64,000 nt of DNA. It comes from Colias croceus (lineage: Eukaryota > Arthropoda > Insecta > Lepidoptera > Pieridae). Under the pieces are notes generated by a model. The model was not told the DNA's origin. It did no database searches and worked only from the letters and a program-made list of their open reading frames with translations. Position numbers and translations under genes: made by a program. The stretch covers positions 372,001 to 436,000 of the forward strand of contig NC_059566.1 of NCBI RefSeq assembly GCF_905220415.1, read 5' to 3'. This document shows positions 22,201 through 32,062 of this stretch, one piece after another. Each line of letters starts with the position of its first letter. Positions within the stretch are counted from its first letter, which is position 1.

Positions 22201-24052
22201 CGGGCGAAGCCGGGGCGGGCCGTTAGTATCTTATAATTTCAAGATTGGAGGCTAGTTCCCACTTTCGGTCGACGAGCCAGCAAAGTATTGAATTAGGTAA
22301 TTTTATCCCTACAAGACAAATTTATTCAACTCTGTCGCAAATGTCCCCAAGATAGCCAATCTTGGGGACATTTGGAACAAAGGAAATGCTTAAAATAATA
22401 ACTTACAATATTTTTTTCACTTTCTTCCAGAGCTGTTTCCTTTTGAGTTGTATATGAATACGACTGACATGAGTCATCGGACAATGGATCGTTAATATCT
22501 GCTTCATTTATACTTGTAGAAAGTTCCATGCAATCACTACATGCCTGAAACACATTTTAAGATTATATAGGTACTTTGTTTAACATTTTATGAAATATAG
22601 TGTTCCTACAGACGAACGGCAAGTTGTGAACGGCAGAGGCTACTTCAGCCGTCAATACGTCAACGGCAACCGTCAATACGTCGACGGCAACCGTCAATAC
22701 GTCGAAGGCAACCGTCAATACGTCGACGGCAGCCGTCAATACGTCGACGGCAGCCGTAAGCATTTTTACAGACGAACGGCAAGTTGTGAACGGCAGAGAC
22801 TACTTCAGCCGTGCCACCTGTCGACGGCAGCCGTCAATACGTCGACAGAATGTGACGCTTGCAGTTGTCGCGTGTTTCAACCGACATATTGAGTCGACGA
22901 CACATAGACCTCTTGGTCTCACTCTTGTGCGCAATTTATTCTGTATCTTCCATTTTTTTATTAAAAAAAACCCTTAATATAATGGCGAGTCTTTGCTCAG
23001 TTGGTAAACTTAAGCCAGCAAAGTAAGTAATAAATTAGGTAATTTTATTCCTACAAGACAAATTTACTCAAGTTTGTCGCAAATGACACCAAGGTTGGCT
23101 AAAGGAAATGCTCAAATTAATAACTTACATCATTTCTTTCACTTTCTTCCAGAGTTGTTTCGTCTTGAGTTGTATTCATGTCAACGGACAACGGATCGCC
23201 ATCATCTTCTATATTTGTACTCGTAGAAAGTTCCATGCAATCACTACATGCCTAAAACACATTTTAAGGTTATACAAGTACTTTTGTTATCTACTATATA
23301 AAAATAAGGTGGGTTTTCCTTCCTGGCGCTATAACTCCAGAATACACGAACCGATTTCCACAGTTTTGCATTCGTTGGAAAGGTCTCGGGCTCCGTGAGG
23401 TTTATAGCAAAGAAAAGGTGTCTCTGGTGGCGAAACGGGGTTTGCTAGTTTTAGTATAAAATATTGAATGAAATATAATGGTTTCATGGTGGTTAGTTAT
23501 ATAATTAACTAGCTGTGCCCTGCGGTTTCATCCGCATTGCTCCGCTACTGTCTTAAGATGATGATATATAGCCTACTATTGGTCCGCCCCGGCTTCGGGC
23601 TTTCGGGTATCAAAATATCTCCACACCAAATTTCATGCAAATTGGTTCAGTAGTTTAGGCGTGATTGAGTAACAGACAGACATGCAGAGTTACTTTCGCA
23701 TTTATAATATAACTATGGATATCCTTCCTCGATAAATGGGCTATCTAACACCGAAGAAATTTTTAAAATCTGACCAGTAGTTCCTGAGATTAGCGCATTC
23801 AAACAAACAAACTATTCAGCTTTATAATATTATTATAGATTATAGATTACCTCATCAGTCATCACAGTTGAACCGCAGTTACAAGGATGTGGTAAGTAAA
23901 AAGGAACAACATTTTTCAAAAGAAATTTTTTTCCTGGGTCGTAATCTTCAGGCTTAAAATGTAAACTGCATATTCTGGCGTGTTGATACATTTTACCCTT
24001 GATAGGCACTATGGACAGCCATTTTTTTCTTTTGACTTCATTTTTTGGAAAA
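19273..24052 (-). CDS. THAP / P-element transposase-like gene (partial), with duplicated exons
   Basis: Six exons join in frame: 24052-23851, 23251-23129, 22544-22407, 21882-21793, 21257-21180 and 19667-19273. The first carries the second half of a THAP zinc finger: FPKNEVKRKKW, then ICSLHF (the Cys-x2-His pair) and VVPFYLP. The exon with the first Cys pair was not found. Exons 2 and 3 are diverged duplicates (both start ACSDCMELSTS), as are 4 and 5 (both keep GPSKDSI). All four are phase 0, so any combination keeps frame. The last exon has a basic NLS-like stretch (PPAKRACFK), a coiled coil (QQEKIKKLESLL) and the P-element/THAP9-type motif VHSYSPQAYEYLRNVISLPH. It ends at a donor (phase 2, GTAACC) with no further exon recognised before the satellite. 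It is either a domesticated or a decayed P-like transposase. Confidence 0.72.
19951..20912. mobile_element. MITE with ACCGACTTCAAAA ends
   Basis: AACCGACTTCAAAAAAAGGA at the left and TTTGAAGTCGGTT at the right are inverted. This copy is longer (0.96 kb) than siblings at 37652, 42839 and 53856. It has an inner inverted segment (TATTATTTAGATGTGCTATT at 19993, with its complement near 20833), so a second element may be nested in it. Confidence 0.65.
20930..21152 (+). repeat. GAAGTGAAACTTC intronic repeat, copy 1
   Basis: Begins GAAGTGAAACTTCTTTATCG, contains GTTACGCGCCATCTTTTTC, and closes with AAAGAAGTTTCACTTC, TACGTGTGTACACTAGTACA and a T-run. Ends are inverted, as in a MITE. It lies 28 bp from the donor of the fifth THAP-gene exon. 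Confidence 0.8.
21405..21772. mobile_element. Two Helitron-like copies in inverted orientation
   Basis: The plus copy ends CAGCTAG at 21584. A minus copy beginning near 21600 repeats the same core in reverse (GATAAATGGGCTATCTAACA) and ends near TTATAATATTATTAC. The pair forms a hairpin in an intron of the THAP-like gene. Confidence 0.65.
22062..22226 (+). mobile_element. Decayed Helitron-like element (variant family)
   Basis: CTCTATATGTATATAAAAAT start, GGCTCGACCGATTTCG core and GGGCGAAGCCGGGGCGGGCC before GTTAGT. The 3' tetranucleotide is not canonical. Confidence 0.4.
22607..22870. repeat. 21-bp tandem repeat (CGTCAATACGTCGACGGCAR)
   Basis: Five tandem copies of a unit reading CGTCAATACGTCGACGGCA with one extra base, bracketed by direct repeats of GACGAACGGCAAGTTGTGAA (22610 and 22771). 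A further diverged unit follows. The unit is a near-palindrome around GTCGAC. The reading frames across it on both strands are repeat artefacts. Confidence 0.85.
23290..23448 (+). mobile_element. Short Helitron-like element (variant family)
   Basis: Starts TCTACTATATAAAAATAAGG and ends GGCGAAACGGGGTTTGCTAG before T. The interior (CTATAACTCCAGAATACACG) differs from the main family. Confidence 0.6.
23509..23839 (-). mobile_element. Helitron nested in Helitron, abutting a THAP-gene exon
   Basis: The outer element runs from CTAG at 23509 to TATAGA at 23839. A second element, with GGTCCGCCCCGGCTTCGGGC at one end and ATAACTATGGA at the other (about 23578-23721), interrupts it. The outer end lies 12 bp from the exon boundary at 23851. 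Confidence 0.65.
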
Positions 24053-24773
24053 CTGAAATAAGTAAAACAATAAAATAGTAAGTTAAAAAAAGTATAAATT
24101 TCTATGTAAAAAAGAACAAATTTGGAACCACATGTGAGTGCAATACTGATGTGGATGTCGTGCGTTTCATTACTAGTAAAAAAAAAACTTTTAAATGGTT
24201 TTTCTAAATCACAGAGCAAGTAATATAGGATTCTACATGTTCATCATAATATTGTTATTAATACCAAGGTTATTACAATATAATATTCTCTTCGCTATTC
24301 ATAAAAAGTCATGGTTCCTTACTTGTTAAATTTGTTTATTGAAAAATGATGAAAGTATTACGAAAAGAACATATTTAACATGACTGCTTACTAAAATGAT
24401 GATAAATTTGCAATAAATTTGACGTTTTTTGCCATTAAAATAATTCATAACAGGTAAATGCATGCATGGTATTGAGGAATATTGTAAATAACATAAATAT
24501 ACACTTGCCTGTGAAATTTTATATCAGAATTTGGTTTCCAAAAACTTTTACAATTTTTCACAACACAATACATTCTTTAGGTAAATTAATTATATATTAT
24601 AATTCAATCAATCAACAACGAGCTCAGAGCAATAATATTGCTCTGAGATTTGCCCAGATTTACCACCTTTGCCACAGATTTGCTCTGACAACTTGGAGTC
24701 TCTTGGAGACAACGAGCTTTTCGAAGCACAGAGTAAGTAATACACAGATAATTGATAACTATATATCAAAGGC

Positions 24774-26369
24774 CCTACTCACGGTTCAACACAACCAACA
24801 ATCTGCTGAAACAATTTGTTGCAGTCGCGATTGAGCGTTCTCTACTCACGATTCATCCAACCCTCAATCTGATGACCAGTGTTGCCAACTCAGTGGAATT
24901 TCCACTAGATCTGGGTGGTTTAGCTCCCCCATTTAGCGGACAAATATTGGTTTTAGTGGCTGGTGGATTTTCCTAGTGGTTTAGATGAGTTCAATTAGTG
25001 GTAAGGTACGACATTCAACCACTAGGAAGATTTATTTTGTGTCATGTTGTTTCAACGAACATTCGGGAATTCTCCGTTGTTTGTCTATTTCTTGAATATT
25101 TTTGATTATAAACTTTATTACTATTGATATAAAGTATGATTTGATGATTCAAAAGGTTATATGTTTATTCTGTATTTGTGTACAAAAACAATAATTGTCA
25201 GTACCTACGTATTGGCAACGCTTTACGCTGCGGCCGCGGCGGGTAGCTTCTAGCTTGACGTATTTTAATTAATTTTGTGAAGTAATATGGTTTTACATTA
25301 AATATGCCCAAACCACAATGCACACCAAAATTTCTATCACAGAAATTTATTCTTCACATAGGTACTGAAACTCTAGAAGAAGCAGATTTTTCTAGATGAT
25401 CTTTAAATGTAACAAAAATAAAAATAATTGGTTGCCTGTAAAGTCGGTATACGGGCGAAAGTTTTACGTGACAACGACTTTTTATGTCTGTCTCTCTCGC
25501 TCTTAGGCGGGCTAACCATGCCCGCGTGCCTCTTTCGGTGACACATCGTAACGTTACCGAGCGTTACACTTTTTCATAAGTGACTCCCAGCCGCAACGCG
25601 GCTGCGCGATTGAGCCGAGATTGCACGGTTCCCAACTTAGGGGTTTTCCCCCCAGATTTAGGGGGTAAATAAGTGAGATAGGAATTTTTTAGGGGTCTGA
25701 AATTTTTAGGGGTATTTTTAGGGATTTTTTTTTGACTGTTTAATATTTTTAAATTGATAATTACATAACTAGTTTTAATATTTATTTCTTGACCTAGCGA
25801 CTCATAGCGACATCCAGTACGTAATTAAATAAAATTTTGCAAAGCATCATGATGGTCCGATTTACATTAAATCGAAATGGTGGATCTTGTACAACATATT
25901 TTAATCCATCCAATAAAATGTTAAATTTATTCAACATGTATGATTTCAAAAACGCTGAATCTTCAGATGAAGACGAAATATTTTATGTATTAAATAACTT
26001 GTAATAAAAAGACTTTTGAAACATATTACAGCATATTATTTCTAAATCATCATGAATTTATATTTGTATGTTTTTTTAGGGGGACAACTGAATAATTTAG
26101 GCGTTTTTAGGAGTTTTTGACACAAACTTTAGGGATAAATATTTTTGAGAGTTGGTAACACTGCGAGATTGGAGCAATCACAATACTCACGTTCCAACAC
26201 GCACACAATCTGCTGAGACAATTTGTCGGGTTGCTTCCGCGCCGATCCAATACACAACATGTTGGGTTACGCCCCCAACGTGCCCTCAACTATACTATTC
26301 ACGACACAATCTGTCAGCTCACTGCAGATTGTGTCAGCAGATTGTTACTGAAATTGAATCGTGAGTAGG
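24774..26369. mobile_element. Decayed 1.6-kb DNA transposon
   Basis: Inverted ends of about 45 bp: CCTACTCACGGTTCAACACA with AACAATCTGCTGAAACAAT at the left, and on the reverse strand CCTACTCACGATTCAATTTC with AACAATCTGCTGACACAAT at the right. Internally there are remnants with the shared word AGTGTTGCCAACTC / GAGTTGGTAACACTGC (24882-26163), probably a second element. No intact transposase frame. Target duplication not evident. Confidence 0.55.
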
Positions 26370-26879
26370 CTACTTTAGTCAGCTGTAGTCAGACTTCGAT
26401 TGCGAGCTCACCACAGAGCACTGAGCCATACTGGCACTGCCATAGAGCAAGTACCTATTATGAGCTCACCAAAGCACACAGCAAGTAATATAATATAGAC
26501 CAAGAGCTCACCAACTCATGTACAAACTACAAAAACTAACCTTTGCACAGAATACATAGCCTTGGGAAAACTTCGTAATATCAGTGGCAAACTGGCAATA
26601 CCAAGTTAGGTGTGAACTTGGGTGTGAAAGTAGGTAATAAAAAACATATGATAATTGTCATTATTCCCATTCGTCGGTCCTAGACAATATCTCCAGTGTT
26701 TAAGATCTAAGCTTCTTGGTCTTGTTATTTAGATTTCTGTGCGTTCATTTACAATATCATAGAAAACATTACCAACCATCTAGCGTTAATATTTAATCAG
26801 CGTTGTGGCTGTAGTATTTTCACTGATTTACTAAAGTTTAGCAAAGCTAATCCTTTATTTAAAAGTGGCAATTTCCATA

Positions 26880-27299
26880 TAGAATAATACCAACTTTGAG
26901 CGAAGTTTTTGAGAAATTAATTTTAAACCAATTACGTAGTCATTTTGAATTACTGCACGCCAAAAAGTTTGGTTTCACAAAGGAGGGTTTTTTCACACCC
27001 TTTGTGAAACCAAACTTTGGGGGACCTTTTTTACCACTGATGGGGGAATAGCTCTTTTGTCACATATATACAAAGCATGGGAAAATTCAAAGAATGCTTT
27101 GGGGATATTCTGCGACCTTTCTAAGGCTTTCGACTGTGTAGAACATTTCACTCTATTACGGAAAGTAAATTTTTATGGTATTCCTGATCTCATAGCTTCA
27201 TATCTTCAGAACAGGACACAAACTGATGATGGAGAGAAATCTCGCGGTGCGCCGATTAACATCGGTGTTCCGCAGGGGTCTATCTTAGGGACGTTTTAG
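26880..27299 (+). pseudogene. Non-LTR reverse transcriptase fragment
   Basis: Broken frames encode reverse-transcriptase pieces: LSEVFEKLILNQL-like at 26895, HAKKFGFTKG, then an open stretch with LGIFCDLSKAFDCVEH (motif A, Asp retained) and INIGVPQGSILG (motif B). The catalytic YADD box is not present. A small palindrome (GTTTGGTTTCACAAAG repeated inverted at 26968-27016) disrupts the fingers region. It resembles Jockey/CR1-type LINEs. Confidence 0.65.
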
Positions 27300-27447
27300 G
27301 CTATTGCATAACTTCTATCGCGGGCCTTGAGCACGGGGACCGAATCGAGGAATTCCGTAACGAAAAAACCTCACGCTCCCCACTCCGACGGGCGGAGGTG
27401 TGGCTTGAAGGCATAAATAGCATGCAATAGCTTTACCGCGGCAGCTG
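27298..27447 (+). repeat. MITE-like repeat with AAAGCTATTGCAT ends
   Basis: Begins GCTATTGCATAACTTCTATC and ends GCATGCAATAGCTTTACCGC (inverted). It contains CCGACGGGCGGAGGTGTGGC. Copies are at 34906 (reverse) and 63904 (partial). Confidence 0.65.
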
Positions 27448-27449
27448 AC

Positions 27450-28690
27450 TATAAACCCCTATAAATACATTATACTCTTTGCTATAAACTTATTAAGTAA
27501 CTCGGCGTTAAAATTAGTTAAATTACTTTATATATTTTTTATTCTGGTCACAATTCTAAGTTATAACTTTCACGTTATATTTTTCGTTAAAGCAACACAG
27601 TGTGATATTGTTTTTGACACGCCTTGTACGTGATAATTTTGTATAGGTACCATTTCTCTTAAATTGTGTTTTGTGTATTAATTCCTTGTATTTACTGTAT
27701 TCTTAGTGTATTTAAGGTGAAATTAGGTGTTCGTAAAGTTGCAAAAACCTAAAACAGGTAAATATGACCTAACTTAAATGTCAATACGATAAACCGGCCG
27801 AATTGAGAGGTTTATGCCATCAATACATTATTTATTGGATTCGACCTAGTTGTAATTTTATCGTGTTATTTGTAGCTTGGCTTTATTTTTGTTTATTTTA
27901 ATTAAAACAAATGTTCCATCATTCATTTAACGATAATAAAACAGTTTTAAAGTATGCTCTTTCTACTTTGCCCTTCGCTAAGTAAATACATCGACTCAAA
28001 TTACGATATAATATGAGTCATCAATGCAGGACTTTCACAATAAAAATTTGCCTAGAGGCTTTGTGCTATCGAAACAAAACTTTTATTTATGTACCTATTA
28101 GTACTTATTTTATAGAAAACATATACATTTAGATCTCCTTTTGAGTTACAAATTTCGCATTAGTTACACTCAATTATGTTAAGTAAACAACTAAAGTAAC
28201 GGAACGGCAAAATAGGCCGATAAAATATCACACGAAGTACTTGCAAATGCAAGTTACATTTTGCTAATAAAGTATGTTCAGGTTTCAAGTGTCATTGATT
28301 TAAAAAAAAAGCTGTATCACTGAAATAAAATCCATAGACGTCTGTGTGCTAATGTTTTTTAATGAATTTGTATTTTCGAATGTAAATAATCAAAAAACTA
28401 ACTACAGATTTGAAATTTGCTTGACTAGCATATAACTGCCTTATTTCTGAAGTGGAGGCTGTAGGAGTGTCTAAGGTTCACATTGTACAAATAATAATGT
28501 TTTGTAGTGGAATGAGGACAAAATATTATTTATTTAATAAAGAATTTCCAACAAAGGACACAGTTCACGTTTATTACATCTTATTAAAATACATAATCTA
28601 CTGTACCTTTAATTACAGGAAATTACAGCGTTCAATATTAATTTGTCATTTTATTAAAAAATATTAGGTATATAACAATAATAATTAAAG
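27450..28690. other. AT-rich intergenic DNA, nothing recognised
   Basis: No coding exon with splice signals, no long inverted repeat and no known repeat end seen. Non-coding 5' exons of the downstream alpha-catenin gene could lie here but cannot be identified from sequence alone. Confidence 0.5.
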
Positions 28691-29236
28691 AACCATTATA
28701 CAGGGTTACAGGTTAAGTCGACCTATTCCTGTTAAGAGCGTATAGTAGGGGTCAAAACAAACTGATTTGATCTTATAATACCATATCCAAAAGTTAGTCG
28801 TTGAAGAGTTATTGCAATTTTAATTTTTTTCTTGAAAATGCCACTTTATCTTCGCATTTAGCGTTTAATTTTTTATTTTACTTATTTGGTCTGGGTTTTT
28901 TTTAGTTTTTATGTAAAGGTTGAGTTAAACAATAATTCTCAGCAATAAAAATCCATATCGCTGCAAACAATTCAAAGAAATGGCTTTTAATCTAAAAATA
29001 ATAACATTAAAGTAATTTAGTTAACTCGTTTTAAAGAAAGATATTGAAAAAAATCTCTATGAAAATGTGTCTGCAGATGTTTTTAAAAACATGTACATGT
29101 TCTTAGCTATGTAAAAAGGTATGATAACCTCAGGTAGCATTCGTAGATTCCAAGAAATCGGGGATAAACATGGGACAGTGGTAGTAAAGTACAACATCAG
29201 AATAAATGTTGTCATAATTTATTTTTCTTAAAAACT

Positions 29237-29554
29237 TTACAGTTCCTGCTCAACATGACTTCCTCTATTGCGAACACATATTCGAAACCTTTTCCGCAGA
29301 GTACTCTTAGTCAAGAGCCAATTAACAACTGGGGTAGTCACCCCAGTTGTTAATTGGTTCCTCATCTTATTGGCTGCATCGATAATTTTTTGTCGTAAAA
29401 TATCAACAGATGGAATCGGGTTCGGCTCATTGTACACCAGACTCTTCATATGCCCCCATACGTAAAAGCCCATGGGGGTTAAGTCTGGACTTCTAGCCGG
29501 CCATGGTATGGGCCCACCTCTTACGATCTTACTTACGACAAAATTTGGACTCAT
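29237..29554 (-). pseudogene. Left-arm inverted copy of transposase C-terminus
   Basis: Minus-strand frame repeating the C-terminal about 90 residues of the plus-strand transposase (GPIPWPARSPDLTPMGFYVW to the RKRFRICVRNRGSHVEQEL end). It is a mirror of 30090-30377 and part of the left arm. Its first residues derive from out-of-frame sequence. Confidence 0.7.
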
Positions 29555-29786
29555 CTGTCCATAATTTTTTTTTTGAAAAACGAGGGGTTTTTCAGATCCG
29601 CATTCAACATGAATCTAATAAAAATCTAGTCCTCTTAAAGGATCTCATTCTTCCATCACGTGCACGGGCATGTAGTGATATGGGTAATATCCTGAAGTGT
29701 TCATTGTGAACCAACCACTGAGACAGACCAAGTTCTCGGGCAACCGTTGCCCGAGAACTTGGATCACAAACTACCACAACGCTCAC
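29505..29786 (-). pseudogene. N-terminal transposase segment in opposite orientation
   Basis: Read on the minus strand, 29786-29604 gives SRATVARELGLSQWLVHNEH, a helix-turn-helix-like segment, and then, after stops and a frame change, KKLWTDESKFCRK (about 29555-29505) with the first catalytic Asp context (W-T-D-E-S). The matching middle and C-terminal parts are on the plus strand from 29760, so the two halves of one transposase face apart. Confidence 0.65.
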
Positions 29787-30377
29787 TATTGGGCTCCGAA
29801 AGCACGTGGCAATCCTAACAAGAAGAATCCAAAAAAATCACAAAGACGATTCAGTCTTAATGTGTGGATGGGGATAATTTCAAATAAATTAATTAGACCA
29901 TACTTCCTTCCGGACAACCTAAATGGTGAAAATTATGAGACCTTTCTGCGCCAACATTTAAGTGACCTACTTAAAGACATACCCTTGACTTTGTTAAGAG
30001 ACATGTGGTTCCAACATGATGGCTGCCCTGCACATTACAGAAGAAGTGTTAGAGAATGGTTAGACATCAACTATCCAAACAGATGGATCGTAAGAGGTGG
30101 GTCCATACCATGGCCGGCTAGAAGTCCAGACTTAACCCCCATGGGCTTTTACGTATGGGGGCATATGAAGAGTCTGGTGTACAATGAGCCGAACCCGATT
30201 CCATCTGTTGATATTTTACGACAAAAAATTATCGATGCAGCCAATAAGATGAGGAACCAATTAACAACTGGGGTGACTACCCCAGTTGTTAATTGGCTCT
30301 TGACTAAGAGTACTCTGCGGAAAAGGTTTCGAATATGTGTTCGCAATAGAGGAAGTCATGTTGAGCAGGAACTGTAA
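29697..30377 (+). pseudogene. DDE transposase, middle and C-terminal part
   Basis: The homologous part starts near WITNYHNAHYWAPK (about 29759) and runs to the TAA at 30375-30377. The second catalytic Asp is visible in MWFQHDGCPAHY. The third acidic position, expected as Asp in a P-D-L-T-P-x-D-F context, is Gly here (SPDLTPMGFYVWG), and the left-arm copy has the same change. The first catalytic Asp lies on the other strand. It is therefore unlikely to be active. The frame is otherwise open for about 205 residues. Confidence 0.75.
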
Positions 30378-30979
30378 AGTTTTTAAGAAAAATAAATTAT
30401 GACAACATTTATTCTGATGTTGTACTTTACTACCACTGTCCCATGTTTATCCCCGATTTCTTGGAATCTACGAATGCTACCTGAGGTTATCATACCTTTT
30501 TACATAGCTAAGAACATGTACATGTTTTTAAAAACATCTGCAGACACATTTTCATAGAGATTTTTTTCAATATCTTTCTTTAAAACGAGTTAACTAAATT
30601 ACTTTAATGTTATTATTTTTAGATTAAAAGCCATTTCTTTGAATTGTTTGCAGCGATATGGATTTTTATTGCTGAGAATTATTGTTTAACTCAACCTTTA
30701 CATAAAAACTAAAAAAAACCCAGACCAAATAAGTAAAATAAAAAATTAAACGCTAAATGCGAAGATAAAGTGGCATTTTCAAGAAAAAAATTAAAATTGC
30801 AATAACTCTTCAACGACTAACTTTTGGATATGGTATTATAAGATCAAATCAGTTTGTTTTGACCCCTACAAAACGCTCTTAACAGGAATAGGTCGACTTA
30901 ACCTGTAACCCTGTATAAATCAAACAAGCATTACTATTACAGATTTTAAATTATATTAGTCAATTTAATAAAAATATTA

Positions 30980-31091
30980 TCTATACATATAACAAAACTG
31001 CAGAAGGGTCAATTCTGTACATTGAAAATATTGAAAAAATAAAGGGTGTTACTGGATCGATACCAAACCCAAATATGTGATTAAAAAAATT

Positions 31092-31128
<37 letters not shown>

Positions 31129-31251
31129 ATGTTCAGGCATCACGCGAAAACCAACGGTTCGATTTCGATGAAACTTTTTATCCTGGAAAAATACGTAGAA
31201 AAAAATAAATCTTAATTTTTCCGCGCGGACGGAGTCGCGGGCGGAAGCTAG
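30980..31251 (+). mobile_element. Helitron-like element with (TCTG)n block
   Basis: TCTATACATATAACAAAACT start. (TCTG)n run at 31095-31128, then GCGCGGACGGAGTCGCGGGC hairpin and CTAG. Sister copies at 34532 (reverse) and 58305. Confidence 0.75.
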
Positions 31252-31284
31252 TATAAATATTATATTTTTGTTTGTTTGTACAAT

Positions 31285-31370
31285 TTAACCCATCAGCCCG
31301 GAACCACAGACACAATAGAAATTCTATTGTGTCATGGTCTCATTGGGCCGCTCGGTGGTCAATGGGTTAA
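31285..31370. mobile_element. 86-bp palindromic MITE (TTAACCCAT ends)
   Basis: TTAACCCAT / ATGGGTTAA ends and the central palindrome GACACAATAGAAATTCTATT with its GTGTC closure. Related copy at 34038. Confidence 0.75.
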
Positions 31371-31671
31371 TTACTCAGTAGGTTTTAAAATACCTTAAAT
31401 TGTTATGAAATAACGCTTTACACGAACTTTCAAAGTTATAAACGGCTTTACACATGTGTTGAAATCATTTGTATGGAAAGTCGGAATATATGACATATAC
31501 AATTATTATGTTATCAACTACCTATATCAATTAGGTAGCTAGTGTAGAATCGCAGCAGATTCTCATTACATTCAAACTAATATTTAACCCGGCCTCACAT
31601 GTAATTTCTTATAGATTTTTAATAACTAATATCATCAATCATCAGACTGTGATGAAATTCTTATCTTAATA

Positions 31672-31894
31672 TCTAGTATATTATAAAGGCGAAAGTTTGT
31701 AAGTATGGATGTATGGATGTTTGTTACTCTTTCACGTAAAAACTACTGAACTGATTACAATGAAATTTAGCACACATATAGAGGGTAACTTGGATTAACA
31801 CATAGGATAGTTTTTATCCCGGAAATCCCACGGGAACGGGAACTATGCGGGTTTTCCTTTGCAAACGCGGGCGAAGCCGCGGGCGGAAATCTAG
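31672..31894 (+). mobile_element. Short Helitron-like element
   Basis: TCTAGTATATTATAAAGGCG start. GCGGGCGAAGCCGCGGGCGG hairpin then AAATCTAG before T. Confidence 0.75.
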
Positions 31895-32062
31895 TATCTC
31901 ATATTAAATTCAACTCATTGAAATTCTTTTTATATATTCAAAGCTTCCTTGATAATTATTGAATGACATAGCTTCTGTTGAAAACAAATTTGCTCTCCTA
32001 GTTTTTACTCTCAAACAGACAGATTTTGCAGCATTATTTTCACACAATATTTCAACTTCCAG

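Larger units (their letters stand above)
28701..30913. mobile_element. Tc1/mariner-type element with 0.86-kb inverted arms, internally rearranged
   Basis: Ends CAGGGTTACAGGTTAAGTCG and its complement, with TA duplications at 28699-28700 and 30914-30915. Arms 28701-29560 and about 30055-30913 are nearly identical inverted copies that include the C-terminal transposase coding region. Between them lies a unique middle with an abrupt palindrome AAGTTCTCGGGCAAC / GTTGCCCGAGAACTT at 29731-29761. The transposase family appears to be the insect DUF4817/DDE type. The same CAGGGTTA ends occur on short copies at 39733 and 57402. Confidence 0.82.

Noticed and set aside
22590..22977. Protein with repeats such as RQYVDGNRQYVDG
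   Set aside because: Translation of the 21-bp tandem repeat. Frames on both strands are open because the unit is a multiple of three. No start context or homology.
26390..26420. Possible first exon of the THAP-like gene (minus strand, Met-Ala-Gln-Cys)
   Set aside because: Contains one Cys and a GT donor-like site, but the second Cys of the finger and frame continuity could not be shown.
28452..28667. 71-codon open frame
   Set aside because: AT-rich, no domain, no splice context, no neighbour relation. Expected by chance.
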